Assembly (NCBI GenBank): GCA_024225445.1
Contig: JAAEMP010000135.1
Location: forward strand, 1 to 62,487
Direction of reading: 5' to 3'
Source of the DNA: Hyphomicrobiales bacterium
GTDB taxonomy: Bacteria > Pseudomonadota > Alphaproteobacteria > Rhizobiales > Rhizobiaceae
Length of the DNA stretch: 62,487 nt
A model generated the notes under the pieces. It saw only the letters and a program-made list of their open reading frames with translations, did no database searches and was not told where the DNA came from. Both the position numbers and the translations under genes were made by a program. Below, in pieces: positions 25,596 through 36,376 of the stretch; within the stretch, counting starts at the first letter, position 1, and each line of letters begins with the position of its first letter.

Positions 25596-26384
25596 ATGTT
25601 TATGCCCGGTGATACCGTGAAGTCAAAAACCCGAGAGCCGGAGCTTGATGCTGGCAAACACCACCGTGCCCGCCTTGGCTTCATCCTTATGTCGACTGAT
25701 CTGGCTGCGGAATCCGATTTTTTTTCGATGGTGCCTGAGGGGGTAGCAGTTCATTTTACCCGTCTCAAAACTGACGATTATACTACCAGTGAAACACTTG
25801 CCCGCCACATCGAGAAAATGGCCGATGCGGCTTCGCGCATCCAGCCCGACACCAAACCTGACGTGATAAGCTACAGTTGCACCAGCGGGTCGATCGTTAT
25901 CGGCGAGGAGCGGATAATGGAAGAAATCCGTCAAGGGGCTCCCTGGGCCAAACCGATGTGCCTAGTCACCGGCGTCATTGACGCCTTGCGCGAACTTGGC
26001 GCAAGGAAAATCGTAGTCGGCACCCCTTATCTGGATGAAATCAACACGCTTGAGGCTGAATTTCTGCTATCCAGGGGCTTTGACGTACTGGATATTCAAG
26101 GACTCAATCTGGAGACCGGTATTGAGTTCGGCCGTGTAACACCGGCCTATTGGAAAGCGTTTGCGCATGAAATTGACCACCCGGATGCAGAAGCGATCTT
26201 CCTGAGTTGCGGCGGCATCAGATCGCTGGAAGTTGTCGAGGAGATCGAACAATCAATTGGCAAGCCGGTTATCACCAGTAACCAGGCTCAGTTCTGGAGT
26301 TGCCTGCGAAGAGCTGGTATCATGGATGAGATACATGGTTTTGGACAGATCTTTTCAAGGCAGGGAAACCAGTTATTTACCTGA
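25596..26384 (+). CDS. Maleate isomerase / Asp-Glu racemase-like protein (EutA type)
   Basis: 262 aa. Two-domain racemase fold with one catalytic Cys in each half: C95 in SYSCTSGSIVIG and C205 in LSCGGIRSLEVVEE. Further family motifs are VTGVIDALRELGARKIVVGT and TSNQAQFWSCLRRAG near the C-terminus. Family members include maleate cis-trans isomerase, arylmalonate decarboxylase and EutA of the ectoine-utilisation cluster. AGGGAGAAAAACC precedes the ATG, 12 bp after the M24 gene, so it belongs to the same operon. The reaction here is not known. The N-terminal 20 residues are charged and probably not part of the fold. Confidence 0.85.
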   Translation: MFMPGDTVKSKTREPELDAGKHHRARLGFILMSTDLAAESDFFSMVPEGVAVHFTRLKTDDYTTSETLARHIEKMADAASRIQPDTKPDVISYSCTSGSIVIGEERIMEEIRQGAPWAKPMCLVTGVIDALRELGARKIVVGTPYLDEINTLEAEFLLSRGFDVLDIQGLNLETGIEFGRVTPAYWKAFAHEIDHPDAEAIFLSCGGIRSLEVVEEIEQSIGKPVITSNQAQFWSCLRRAGIMDEIHGFGQIFSRQGNQLFT

Positions 26385-26422
26385 GTTTTCTCCACAATTT
26401 TGATAATATTCGGGCAGCAAAT

Positions 26423-27982
<1,560 letters not shown>

Positions 27983-30508
27983 ATGGTTTTTCATCACACC
28001 AAAATTGATCAAAAAAAATCAAATAGTAATCTTGCCGCAGGAACTCCTCTGACCAAAATGCATCAGGAGGATAATGGTAATACTGGGCGGTTTTCACAAA
28101 CTCAGCGTCATCGTCCTTACCCGGTCCATAGATTCAATAATTCACAAAATAAATTTCCTTCACGAACAAAACCATCAAGCGTTACTTTCCTGTCATTAAC
28201 GGTCTGTTTTTTAACCTTGGCATCCATTGTGATCATTTCATTCGCCACCTGGAATTCAGCATTTGCCAAATCATCGACGAAATCAACAGTTTCCGAACCG
28301 GTTAATATTGCCAGGTTCGTTCGTCCCAATGACATGAACTCGGGTGGCTTGCTACTTCCCTCGAAACGTCCCGGTTATTACGTTCAAGCCCCACGCCTGG
28401 CGACCGATGTCAAGATTGATATCTCAGGACCGATTGTCAGAACCATTGTATCTCAACGCTTCGAAAACCCGTCAGACAGCTATGTCGAAGGCATCTATGT
28501 GTTCCCGTTGCCGGAGAATTCTGCTGTCGACACGTTAAAAATGCAAATTGGCAAACGTTATATTGAGGGCAAGATCAAACCACGTATTGAAGCCAGAAAA
28601 ATCTACGAAAAAGCCAAGCGGGATGGCAAAAAAGCCTCCCTCTTGGAACAGCAGCGTCCGAATATTTTTACCAATGCTGTAGCAAATATCGGGCCAGGTG
28701 AAGCAATAATTGTCCAGATTGAATATCAGCAAACCATCAAGCAATCATCCGGCCTGTTCTCCTTGCGTTTTCCAATGGTTGTTGCACCGCGCTATAATCC
28801 GCAACCCATCACTCACACTGTGGATTTCAAGAGTGACCATAACAGCGCCTCTGGTTGGGGTGTGGTTGATCCGGTTCCCGATCACGACAAGATCACACCA
28901 CCGGTGCTTGACCCGGCCAGCAATGCCAAAATCAACCCGGTCACCATGCGTATCAGCCTTGCTGCAGGTTTCCCTTTGGGCGAAGTTAAAAGTGTCTATC
29001 ATACGATGAAAATCACCCGGCAGGATGAAGCGACCCGCACGCTGGTATTGTCGAATGAAACGATCCCAGCCGATCGTGATTTTGAGCTGACATGGAAAGC
29101 CAAAGGTTCCGCGCCCAACGCGGCTTTGTTCAAAGAAAGCATCGATGGCAAAGACTACATCCTGGCATTCATTACTCCACCAGCGCTCAAATCCCAAGAC
29201 CAATCGGTGAAACCGCGGGAAGCGATCTTTGTTATTGATAATTCAGGTTCCATGGCAGGTGAATCATTAGTTCAGGCCAAGCTTGCACTCGCCAATGCCC
29301 TGTCACGACTGTCGCCCGGGGACAAATTCAATATTGTACGCTTTGATGATACCTATGAACTTGTATTTCCATCTGCAGTTACCGCTGATCGCGAAAATAT
29401 TAGCCGGGCACTGCGTTTTGTCAGCGCATTGGAGGCAGATGGTGGAACCGAAATGCTGCCGGCTCTTCGTGCCGCTCTGATTGACACAAAATCTGGCGAT
29501 ACCACACGCATCCGGCAGGTGATCTTCATTACCGATGGTGCCATCGGCAACGAACAACAATTGTTTGATGCCATCGCATCGGGACGAGGACGCTCTCGTG
29601 TATTCACAATCGGTATCGGCTCAGCACCAAACTCGTTTTTCATGCACCGGGCTGCCGAGATTGGACGGGGAACATTTGCACATATTGGCGCGATCAATGA
29701 AGTCACAGAACGAATGACCGCATTTTTGAAAAAACTGGAAAATCCGGTACTGACCGGGTTGAAGGCGGAGGTGAAGGGTGGAAAATTGTCTAGCGTTACC
29801 CCTGATCCTTTGCCCGATCTTTATTCCGGCGAGCCTGTAATACTGGCCGCAACAATGAAGAATGCCGGGGGAACATTAACAATTACCGGTGATTATGGAA
29901 ACCAACCCTGGCAGATATCAATGAATTTGGCCAATGCAACCCGAGGCAAAGGTATTGGAAAATTATGGGCACGCAGAAAAATCGCTTCCCTGGAAGCTTC
30001 CCGTTCGCGTGGTGAAAATGGCAAAAGGCTGGATCAACAAATCGAAACCACGGCCCTCAATCACCATCTTGTTTCCCGTCTTACCAGTCTCGTTGCGGTC
30101 GATATTTCCAAATCGCGCCCGGAAGGCAACAAGCAGGTGACAAAGGAAATACCAACCAACCTACCCAGAGATTGGGAATTTGACAAAGTTTTCGGTGAGG
30201 TCGGTCAAAATGCTCCAACACTTCAAAAAACCAGGGTTCTCCAGAAAAAAAGCTACAGGATGACCGCACAATTGATGGCTGCCGCAACAAACCCTGACGC
30301 AGCAAAAACCGTTGCGCGCAACAACCAGCAGCCGGTCATATTGCCTCAAACAGCAACCCGGGCTGATCGAAATATCATCTTGGGAGCATTGCTTATTCTA
30401 CTGGCCTCCATGCTGACGATGATTTCAGCGATGTGGCAGAATGTCGGCAATATTTCACGTCAGCAAGCGACGAGCCTGGCCTCACGCGACTATAATCGCC
30501 TGCCTTGA
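27983..30508 (+). CDS. Sortase-dependent surface protein with VIT and von Willebrand A domains
   Basis: 841 aa. Matches the marine proteobacterial sortase target family. Order: charged cytoplasmic N-terminus, a membrane/signal segment (about 65-90), VIT domain (DVKIDISGPIVRTIVSQRFE through YIEGKIKPRIEARKIYEKAK), vWA domain with MIDAS D419-NSGSM in FVIDNSGSMAGES, then the sorting signal LPQTA at 787-791 followed by a hydrophobic helix and a short basic tail. The sortase gene 41 bp downstream should cleave between T and A and anchor or process it in the envelope. AGGGA lies five bases before this ATG; an in-frame ATG at 28058 is a possible alternative start. The unusually long N-terminus before the membrane segment would shrink with that start. 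Confidence 0.9.
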   Translation: MVFHHTKIDQKKSNSNLAAGTPLTKMHQEDNGNTGRFSQTQRHRPYPVHRFNNSQNKFPSRTKPSSVTFLSLTVCFLTLASIVIISFATWNSAFAKSSTKSTVSEPVNIARFVRPNDMNSGGLLLPSKRPGYYVQAPRLATDVKIDISGPIVRTIVSQRFENPSDSYVEGIYVFPLPENSAVDTLKMQIGKRYIEGKIKPRIEARKIYEKAKRDGKKASLLEQQRPNIFTNAVANIGPGEAIIVQIEYQQTIKQSSGLFSLRFPMVVAPRYNPQPITHTVDFKSDHNSASGWGVVDPVPDHDKITPPVLDPASNAKINPVTMRISLAAGFPLGEVKSVYHTMKITRQDEATRTLVLSNETIPADRDFELTWKAKGSAPNAALFKESIDGKDYILAFITPPALKSQDQSVKPREAIFVIDNSGSMAGESLVQAKLALANALSRLSPGDKFNIVRFDDTYELVFPSAVTADRENISRALRFVSALEADGGTEMLPALRAALIDTKSGDTTRIRQVIFITDGAIGNEQQLFDAIASGRGRSRVFTIGIGSAPNSFFMHRAAEIGRGTFAHIGAINEVTERMTAFLKKLENPVLTGLKAEVKGGKLSSVTPDPLPDLYSGEPVILAATMKNAGGTLTITGDYGNQPWQISMNLANATRGKGIGKLWARRKIASLEASRSRGENGKRLDQQIETTALNHHLVSRLTSLVAVDISKSRPEGNKQVTKEIPTNLPRDWEFDKVFGEVGQNAPTLQKTRVLQKKSYRMTAQLMAAATNPDAAKTVARNNQQPVILPQTATRADRNIILGALLILLASMLTMISAMWQNVGNISRQQATSLASRDYNRLP

Positions 30509-30548
30509 TTTATCGGGAAATCTAACACTTATATCGAAAGTCATTCAA

Positions 30549-31193
30549 ATGAAGCACGCGCTTCGAAAAAAAGTAACCCTGCCCCGATTTCTCGTACTGG
30601 CCATTGTCACCGCATTGGGGGTTGCGGGTATTACATTGATTGGCAATGGTCTCTGGATCAAGGCCAAGGCAGAACTTGCACAAATACTGCTCAACCAGGC
30701 ATTTGAAAAAAAACAGGCTTCACCTTATTCATCCAATGCAGGTTTCAGACCCTGGAGTTGGGCGGATATAACCCCGATTGCCCGTCTTGATGCACCTCGT
30801 CTAAACAAATCTGCTATTGTTCTGAACGACGCCAGCGGTGAAGCATTGGCTTTTGGACCGGGACATCTCGCCAACACTCCCTATCCCGGAGAAAGAGGCA
30901 CTTCGGTATTGGCAGCACACCGCGATTCACATTTTTCCTGGATCAGGAATCTGCAGTCTGGCGATATTCTTAATGTTGAAAGGGCCGATGGCAGGCAGGT
31001 AACTTTCAACGTTAGGCGAAGCTGGATTGCCCGTTTTGATCAATCAGGTATCAATGCGGATTCTAGTGGCAGACTACTGGTACTTTCCACCTGTTATCCA
31101 TTTGACACAAATAACCGCGGACCCATGCGTTATCTGGTCGAGGCCGAGATCAAAAATCCGGCGGTTACAGCTACACTTATTGCACCAAGATAA
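30549..31193 (+). CDS. Class GN sortase
   Basis: 214 aa. N-terminal anchor (PRFLVLAIVTALGVAGITLI, about residues 12-31) and a periplasmic sortase fold. Catalytic His124 in LAAHRDSHF, catalytic C182 in LSTCYPFD, and a downstream Arg in NRGPMRYLVEA complete the triad. WSWADITPIARL before the domain is typical of the proteobacterial class GN enzymes, which are always found beside one substrate. The start at 30549 is chosen because it gives a basic N-terminus plus anchor; an upstream in-frame start would overlap the substrate gene. It should act only on the preceding LPQTA protein. Confidence 0.93.
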   Translation: MKHALRKKVTLPRFLVLAIVTALGVAGITLIGNGLWIKAKAELAQILLNQAFEKKQASPYSSNAGFRPWSWADITPIARLDAPRLNKSAIVLNDASGEALAFGPGHLANTPYPGERGTSVLAAHRDSHFSWIRNLQSGDILNVERADGRQVTFNVRRSWIARFDQSGINADSSGRLLVLSTCYPFDTNNRGPMRYLVEAEIKNPAVTATLIAPR

Positions 31194-31202
31194 CCCGTAT
31201 TT

Positions 31203-31763
31203 TTACATCATTGCAGCAATTTTTTCCTGCGCTTCTATCGGCTTTTCAACATCAGCAATACCAACGGCTCCTCCCGCGACCAATTGCAGGATCACGGTCC
31301 CACCGCCAAAAAGGCGTCCTGAGAGTCCTCTGGTATGCTGGACTTTCTCAATCAAACCATATGGAACCACCACCGGATCGGCTTTCGGCCAACCTGTATG
31401 ATACCGCAGTTGTTTTTCAAATATCTCTATGCTGATCGTCTGATAGCGTAAAAACGCGTGAGCAAACAAAAGCGGTACACCGACAGCCAAAACAACAATA
31501 AACAGACGGGCAAGACTTCCTCCTGATCTTCCCAGGAAATACAACGTAATCCAGCCCAGTATATAAAGAATACAAATAACCCCGGTTGGCACGAAAATAT
31601 GCCAGTGGGCTTTGTAAGTTTGGATAGGCTGTTGTTCATCTATGGAGGGCAAGATGGTACGCTTGCTATCCTTCGAACTGGCAACAGCATTATTTAAAGT
31701 TTCAGCATCACCCGTTTTTTTAGCAGGCGTTCCGACAACTGATGGTTTAGAAGCGCTGGTCAT
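31203..31763 (-). CDS. Membrane protein with bacterial PH domain (bPH_2 type)
   Basis: 186 aa. A Ser/Thr/Lys-rich cytoplasmic N-terminus (about 45 residues) is followed by two membrane helices (HIFVPTGVICILYILGWITL and LARLFIVVLAVGVPLLFAHA) and a C-terminal PH-like domain beginning with the strand TISIEIFEKQLRYHTG and containing LIEKVQHTRGLSGRLFGGGT. Such proteins are common in bacteria; function is not known. It converges on the sortase gene with only 10 bp between stops. The ATG at 31763 is preferred to 31793 because family members lack the extra residues; neither has a clear ribosome-binding site. Confidence 0.75.
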   Translation of the reverse strand: MTSASKPSVVGTPAKKTGDAETLNNAVASSKDSKRTILPSIDEQQPIQTYKAHWHIFVPTGVICILYILGWITLYFLGRSGGSLARLFIVVLAVGVPLLFAHAFLRYQTISIEIFEKQLRYHTGWPKADPVVVPYGLIEKVQHTRGLSGRLFGGGTVILQLVAGGAVGIADVEKPIEAQEKIAAMM

Positions 31764-32386
31764 TCGTAAATAATAACACGCAAATCCGTGCATTAAAGCC
31801 CAAATCCTTCAGATTGTGGATGAATTCAGCCATTAACCACAGCACGCTTTGACAGCTGGGCAAAATTTTGGGGTTACCCATAGCATTTCCAGACTTGGTG
31901 TCCAGGCCGAAACCCTGGCAGGTTGTCTGAGCGAACACTTAAAAAAAAGAATGGCAATCCATGGCGCTGATATCTGTACTGATTCCAATTAACCAGAGCA
32001 TCCATTTGATGAAATACGAACCGTTTAATGCCCCATTTCGGTCCACTCGGCCAAGCGCGGAGACCCCGGGCGCGGTTCGTCATAAAACCCATCAATATCA
32101 TATTAAGCAAAGCGACGGCGCCAGATTCCCGCAGTATCCGCATTGGCCCCCGTGCGTATAGCGATCTCCTTGTTATGCAGCCCGTCTATCGCAAGCAGCA
32201 CAATTGGTTCCTACCGCGCCAGCCCATGGACCGTCTTTCAGCGACGCTCCAAGCTCTAAAGTCCTCGTTGCTTGTCAACTGTCAAATCAACAAAGATTGC
32301 CGTTTAACCATGAACCACGCACTGTGTGAATCATTCGCCAACACAATCCCACAAATTTTTCAATCAATCACCGGAGCCTGTCAGGT
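31764..32386. other. Intergenic region with a fragment of dispersed repeat C
   Basis: 623 bp without a supported gene. About 75 bp at 31972-32060 match the right end of the complete repeat C element at 53.2 kb on the opposite strand. Small open frames here have no family resemblance. Confidence 0.5.
31972..32060 (-). repeat. Dispersed repeat C, partial copy
   Basis: Reversed, this segment reads CTCCGCGCTTGGCCGAGTGG, then ACCGAAATGGGGCATTAAAC, then GGTTCGTATTTCATCAAATG, and ends GATGCTCT. The complete element at 53228-53297 has CTCCGCGCCTGGCCGGGTGG, then ACCGATATGGGGCATCAAAC and the same end. Only one terminus is present, so it is a truncated copy. Confidence 0.7.
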
Positions 32387-32554
32387 TTAGATACCTTTCA
32401 TGACACAACCGGCTGCAAGAACGATCCACGCTGTTAGCATGATATGAAAGTTTCCAAGCGGCATATTAACTTCGGCATAATGTCCAAGTAATCCCAATAC
32501 TGCTACCACCAGGGATATGAGAAATACTATCATCGTTGGTGCGCTGAGCTTCAT
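32387..32554 (-). CDS. Small hydrophobic membrane protein, 55 aa
   Basis: Short gene on the minus strand with an excellent ribosome-binding site (GGAGGTAATA directly before ATG at 32554). The product starts MKLSAPTMIVFLISLVVAVL and has two hydrophobic helices split by a short polar loop (GHYAEVNMPLG), followed by the second helix ILAA-type stretch ending in CVMKGI. Both ends should face the same side of the membrane. Similar one-gene small proteins occur in Rhizobiales, but their function is unknown to me. The strong start signal and clean helix pattern argue that it is real. Confidence 0.72.
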   Translation of the reverse strand: MKLSAPTMIVFLISLVVAVLGLLGHYAEVNMPLGNFHIMLTAWIVLAAGCVMKGI

Positions 32555-32998
32555 TATTACCTCCACGTGTTATACAAACCATTATTTTAAATGGGGTCAC
32601 TTTTCAAATATTGGATTCACTTCCTCATATTGGTCAATGATATAAAGGCGAATCATTACACCGCCAACATACCAGAATCCGGGTGATAAGTCCTCTCCCA
32701 ACACCCATGTGGCAATTTTTCGACAATATTCACCGTATTGTTATGGTAAATACCACAGCAAATTGATTGGCATCCGCCAAAAATTTGGTCTATAATGTCT
32801 TTGAGTTGTCATAATTTCGAAACTAATTGCTCCTATTGATTTTCTATCAAAGGACCTCTTTAGTAAGAGAACTGGCATAAGGGGCGCAGTAGACAATTTG
32901 CGATTCGCGGATGTTACCATTGTTTGGTTACTCTCGCGGATAATAAATTCTTCAATGAACCGCAATTAATGTTGTTCGTTTCTTAATAGGAGATAAAA
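32555..32998. other. Divergent intergenic region upstream of the BA14K gene
   Basis: 444 bp, AT-rich, no supported gene or repeat. It holds the promoters of the 55-aa protein and the BA14K-family gene. TTGTTTGGTTACTC near 32919 could be part of a -35 region, but no convincing pair was found. Confidence 0.4.
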
Positions 32999-33328
32999 AT
33001 GAAGCTTAATATGAAAAAGGCAGCGACAGCCCTGATACTTGGCACTGCATTGGTTGGCACATCAATTGGTGCTACTACCACTGCCAATGCAACTCACAAG
33101 ATCGGGCATGCGATCGTTGGCGGCGTTATTGGTGGAGTAATTGGCGGTGCAATTGTCAATAGTGCCCGCCGCAGACCGGTTTATGTGCAACCGGCTCCGG
33201 TATATTCCGGCCTGCCGCGTGCGCATTATAATTGGTGTTACAGGAATTATCGTTCCTATCATCAGCCTTCAAATACTTTCCAGCCTTATAACGGTCCAAG
33301 ACGTCCTTGCCATTCGCCTTGGTGGTAG
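32999..33328 (+). CDS. BA14K-family exported protein
   Basis: 109 aa. Ribosome-binding site AGGAGAT before the ATG. Signal peptide: basic [13 protein letters not shown], hydrophobic core, cleavage near ANATH (about 32). A glycine-rich hydrophobic hairpin ([16 protein letters not shown]) follows, and the C-terminal signature is [20 protein letters not shown] then RRPCHSPWW, the BA14K pattern with two conserved Cys. The founding Brucella protein has lectin-like activity; relatives in other Rhizobiales are of unknown role. The Gly-zipper resembles those of Rick_17kDa-type proteins, so peripheral membrane association is likely. A terminator follows. Confidence 0.85.
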   Translation: MKLNMKKAATALILGTALVGTSIGATTTANATHKIGHAIVGGVIGGVIGGAIVNSARRRPVYVQPAPVYSGLPRAHYNWCYRNYRSYHQPSNTFQPYNGPRRPCHSPWW

Positions 33329-33370
33329 ACAGTTAATTCCGGCTGTTTTAGCCGTTGATCTGAAAATTGA

Positions 33371-33403
33371 AACCACCGGGGCAATTGCCATCGGTGGTTT
33401 TTG
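33371..33403 (+). terminator. Rho-independent terminator after the BA14K gene
   Basis: Stem AACCACCG pairing with CGGTGGTT around a 13-base loop, followed by TTTTTG on the plus strand. It lies 43 bp after the BA14K stop. Confidence 0.8.
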
Positions 33404-33536
33404 TTAATATGGCAAAAACTTGCGGGTCATGGATTTGCCCATATCCCGCACATGATATCACCATCACTGGCGACAACCCAACTTGCCCGATACCGGTCGA
33501 TATCGGCGCAATTGGCTGATACTGCGTTATTATCAG

Positions 33537-34457
33537 CTAACTTGAGGTCACCCGTTTTGGAGAACTGGGTTTCAGTTCCACGATCAGCAACGCAAAAAAT
33601 ATCAGCGCGCAACCCAGATAACCCAGATATCCCAAACGTTCACCCAGAAGCAAAGCTCCAAACAGTGCTGCAAACAGGCTTTCCGAGGACAATAGGATAG
33701 CTGCTGCTGCCTGGCTGGTATATTGTTGTCCGATTGCCTGAAGGGTAAATGCAAAACCACCGGCAAAAACCCCGGCATAGATTATTTCCGGTAGTGCAGC
33801 CTTGATGATTGTCAGACTTGCTTCCGGTTCGACAATGCCCAGAAATGGTACCAGAAAATGCCCCAATATCCCCAGCAGGCTGCAAATAAAAAACTGCAAA
33901 GTTGCCATAATCACCGGCGTACCACTGGAGACCACAATTTTTCCAACCAGTATTACATGCAATGCCCAGAAAACTGCACAGACGATGACCAGCCAGTCTC
34001 CCCAGTTAAACGAATTGATATTTCCGCCACTTAAGAAATAAATCCCGAGAATAGCGATAAAAGATGCAGGCCAGATTATCAATGCCGGAGATTCGCGCAG
34101 CACCAGCAACAGGATCAATGGTACGAATACCACATATAATGCTGTCAAAAACCCGGCATTGGTGACGGTAGTACCTATCAGCCCGACCTGTTGAAAGGCC
34201 ATCGCCAGAAAAAATACAACTCCGACCGGTGCCAGTTTTAACATTCCGGACCAGGATAACTCGCCATCAATCCTGACAAATTCATGAATGGCAAAAGGCA
34301 GCACCGCCAGGCCAGCCGCAAAAAACCTCAAACCAATAAATAACATCGGCCCGATATCTTCCATTGCGGTTTCCTGGGCAACGAATCCCAAACCCCAGGT
34401 AGCTCCGGCCAAAAGAAGCAACAAATTTGCCATACGTGGAGACATGCGTGTTGCCAT
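33537..34457 (-). CDS. EamA-family (DMT) transporter
   Basis: 306 aa with about ten membrane helices in two EamA repeats. First repeat: LLLLLAGATWGLGFVAQETA and onward; second repeat begins near FNWGDWLVIVCAVFWALHVI and ends with the conserved SSESLFAALFGALLLGERLG helix. Inner-membrane metabolite or drug exporter; substrate not predictable. I take the ATG at 34457 since the residues encoded from 34526 are polar and unlike family members. The 3' end is 200 bp from the BA14K terminator on the other strand. No operon partner. Confidence 0.85.
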   Translation of the reverse strand: MATRMSPRMANLLLLLAGATWGLGFVAQETAMEDIGPMLFIGLRFFAAGLAVLPFAIHEFVRIDGELSWSGMLKLAPVGVVFFLAMAFQQVGLIGTTVTNAGFLTALYVVFVPLILLLVLRESPALIIWPASFIAILGIYFLSGGNINSFNWGDWLVIVCAVFWALHVILVGKIVVSSGTPVIMATLQFFICSLLGILGHFLVPFLGIVEPEASLTIIKAALPEIIYAGVFAGGFAFTLQAIGQQYTSQAAAAILLSSESLFAALFGALLLGERLGYLGYLGCALIFFALLIVELKPSSPKRVTSS

Positions 34458-34693
34458 CTTGTCAAATCCAGATGAGAGTAAATTATGGTCAGGACTGTCT
34501 GGAATATCAACCGGTAAGGTCAACAAAAGTCACAAAACTCCCACTACAACCAAGAATCCCAATCCAGATATATCAAAATTTCACTGCACACAACTCATCA
34601 ATTGCAATGCGGTTCATTTTGCTACAGGCTGGGATCGGGCTTGCAGTCTGCATTCAAGGGCGCGTCACCTTTAACAAAATTCATATAGTCCTG

Positions 34694-36376
34694 TTACCGA
34701 ACGGGCGTGATATTCATGTCCTTGGGCCAGCTCACCTTGTACCCGAATTTGATTATCTTTTCCGATTTTGCACCAATCAGGTTTTCCCATGCCAGAATAC
34801 CACGTTGTTTATCAACATCAGTTTCAGTTGGCCTGGTGGAACCGCTCATCATTTCAACAACGATATCCTCATGCGTTCCATAGGGCAGTTGATCCTGCAC
34901 GATAACCTTCATTGGAAAATCATGCAGATTGGTAACATTTGTCACATATTCGCGTTCTTCAACATTCACAGATGAAATAAATCCACTCTCACCCTTTTTA
35001 TCAGTTACCTGAACCCGCTCAATCTTGACAAAGTCATCACGCCCGAACCCAAGGGAATATTCCTGTCCGGGATTAAGCAATGGCAATCTGGATTTGCCTA
35101 AAAACACCTGATCACGAGATAAAGTCACCGTTCCCGGCAACCAGGGAGCACTACCTTCCAACTTGAACTGCGCGGTCAGGTAAGCGGATGGGTCAACCAC
35201 AGGAACTGCATGGGCGGCAATTTCTGCCGGCAGGGTTTTTGCTCCGATCACCACGTTTTTTTCCACCCCATTATTGGCAACACTTACCGCACCGGATATT
35301 TTATATTCCACCAGAAAACCCGAATTTTCTTCAGCAACCTGTTTGAATTCCATCTTGTGTTTTGTCATTACAGCTCTGCCAATAACCACCTCCGCGTCAG
35401 CGGCTGGTGCCTGCGCGGCCATTTCCTCTACTTCGATCGCACTTCTTTTCTTGTTTCTGAGTTTGGATAAATACTGTTGATATTCGCTGAGGATATATGG
35501 AGACAGTTTCGGTACCTGTGTATTGCCTTTTGGCCTGGCAGTCGAAAGCGTCAACGAAACATTTTCCCATTTTTCCGTTGTCGACTGACGAACACTTGCA
35601 CGACGGACAATTTTGACAGCACTATCTTTACCCGTATCTCCAAGGGTAAGTTTAGCGTCATAAAGTGGTGCCCATCCTGCCTCATTGATATTATAGGTTA
35701 TCCGAAATTCCGCCTGGCCCGCACCCCCGGCATTAAGGTTGATGGCGACCTGGGTTCTCATTTGCTGTTTGGGTGCCAGCTGGATTAATTGTCGATTCAA
35801 TTCATCAATCTTCCGGGTTAGCTCCCGCTGCCTGATCCTGGCTTTTTCAGTAATTTGTGAAAATTCCGCAAAGCGTTCTCCTGTGAGGGCCAGCAACGAG
35901 CTCAATTCTTCAGCACTGATAATTATTGATTTTGTCTCGCCGCGAGGTGCCGGCACCACTGCTTGACCGGCCAGCGCCTTCAACATTGAGCGCTGGGTGT
36001 TGGCGTTTTTTATTTCCAGGCTGAGCGCTGCAATCTCGTCTTTCAACAATTCAATCCGGTTTTCCAGTTCCTGACGCTCGCCTGAACGGTCATCGCCGGC
36101 AATGAATACTTGACGCACATCGACAGAACCAACTTCGAGCTTTGCCCCGGAAGCACCCTCCACTCTGACCGAATTAGCCACCACCTGCCCCGGCAAATCT
36201 TCAACTTTGATTACATGCTCGCCGGCCTGAACTTCTCCCGCAACAACCCGGGTGACCCGGGCACCACGCGGATATACGGTCACGTCACTCAATTTGGAAG
36301 CAAGCGAAATCTCGTCTGCCAAAACCGGGGAAAAAATCGACGAAGACAAAAGTACTGCGGCGAAAAAAAGTTTCAT
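34694..36376 (-). CDS. DUF4139-domain protein (mucoidy inhibitor MuiA family)
   Basis: 560 aa. Signal peptide MKLFFAAVLLSSSIFSPVLA cleaved near residue 20. N-terminal DUF4140 strand SDVTVYPRGARVTRVVAGEV, then a coiled-coil of about 100 residues (RQELENRIELLKDEIAALSL and RQRELTRKIDELNRQLIQLA), then the DUF4139 beta domain starting near RITYNINEAGWAPLYDAKLT. Periplasmic or outer-surface location is expected. The family name derives from a mucoidy phenotype; no biochemical activity is established. Monocistronic. Confidence 0.88.
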   Translation of the reverse strand: MKLFFAAVLLSSSIFSPVLADEISLASKLSDVTVYPRGARVTRVVAGEVQAGEHVIKVEDLPGQVVANSVRVEGASGAKLEVGSVDVRQVFIAGDDRSGERQELENRIELLKDEIAALSLEIKNANTQRSMLKALAGQAVVPAPRGETKSIIISAEELSSLLALTGERFAEFSQITEKARIRQRELTRKIDELNRQLIQLAPKQQMRTQVAINLNAGGAGQAEFRITYNINEAGWAPLYDAKLTLGDTGKDSAVKIVRRASVRQSTTEKWENVSLTLSTARPKGNTQVPKLSPYILSEYQQYLSKLRNKKRSAIEVEEMAAQAPAADAEVVIGRAVMTKHKMEFKQVAEENSGFLVEYKISGAVSVANNGVEKNVVIGAKTLPAEIAAHAVPVVDPSAYLTAQFKLEGSAPWLPGTVTLSRDQVFLGKSRLPLLNPGQEYSLGFGRDDFVKIERVQVTDKKGESGFISSVNVEEREYVTNVTNLHDFPMKVIVQDQLPYGTHEDIVVEMMSGSTRPTETDVDKQRGILAWENLIGAKSEKIIKFGYKVSWPKDMNITPVR

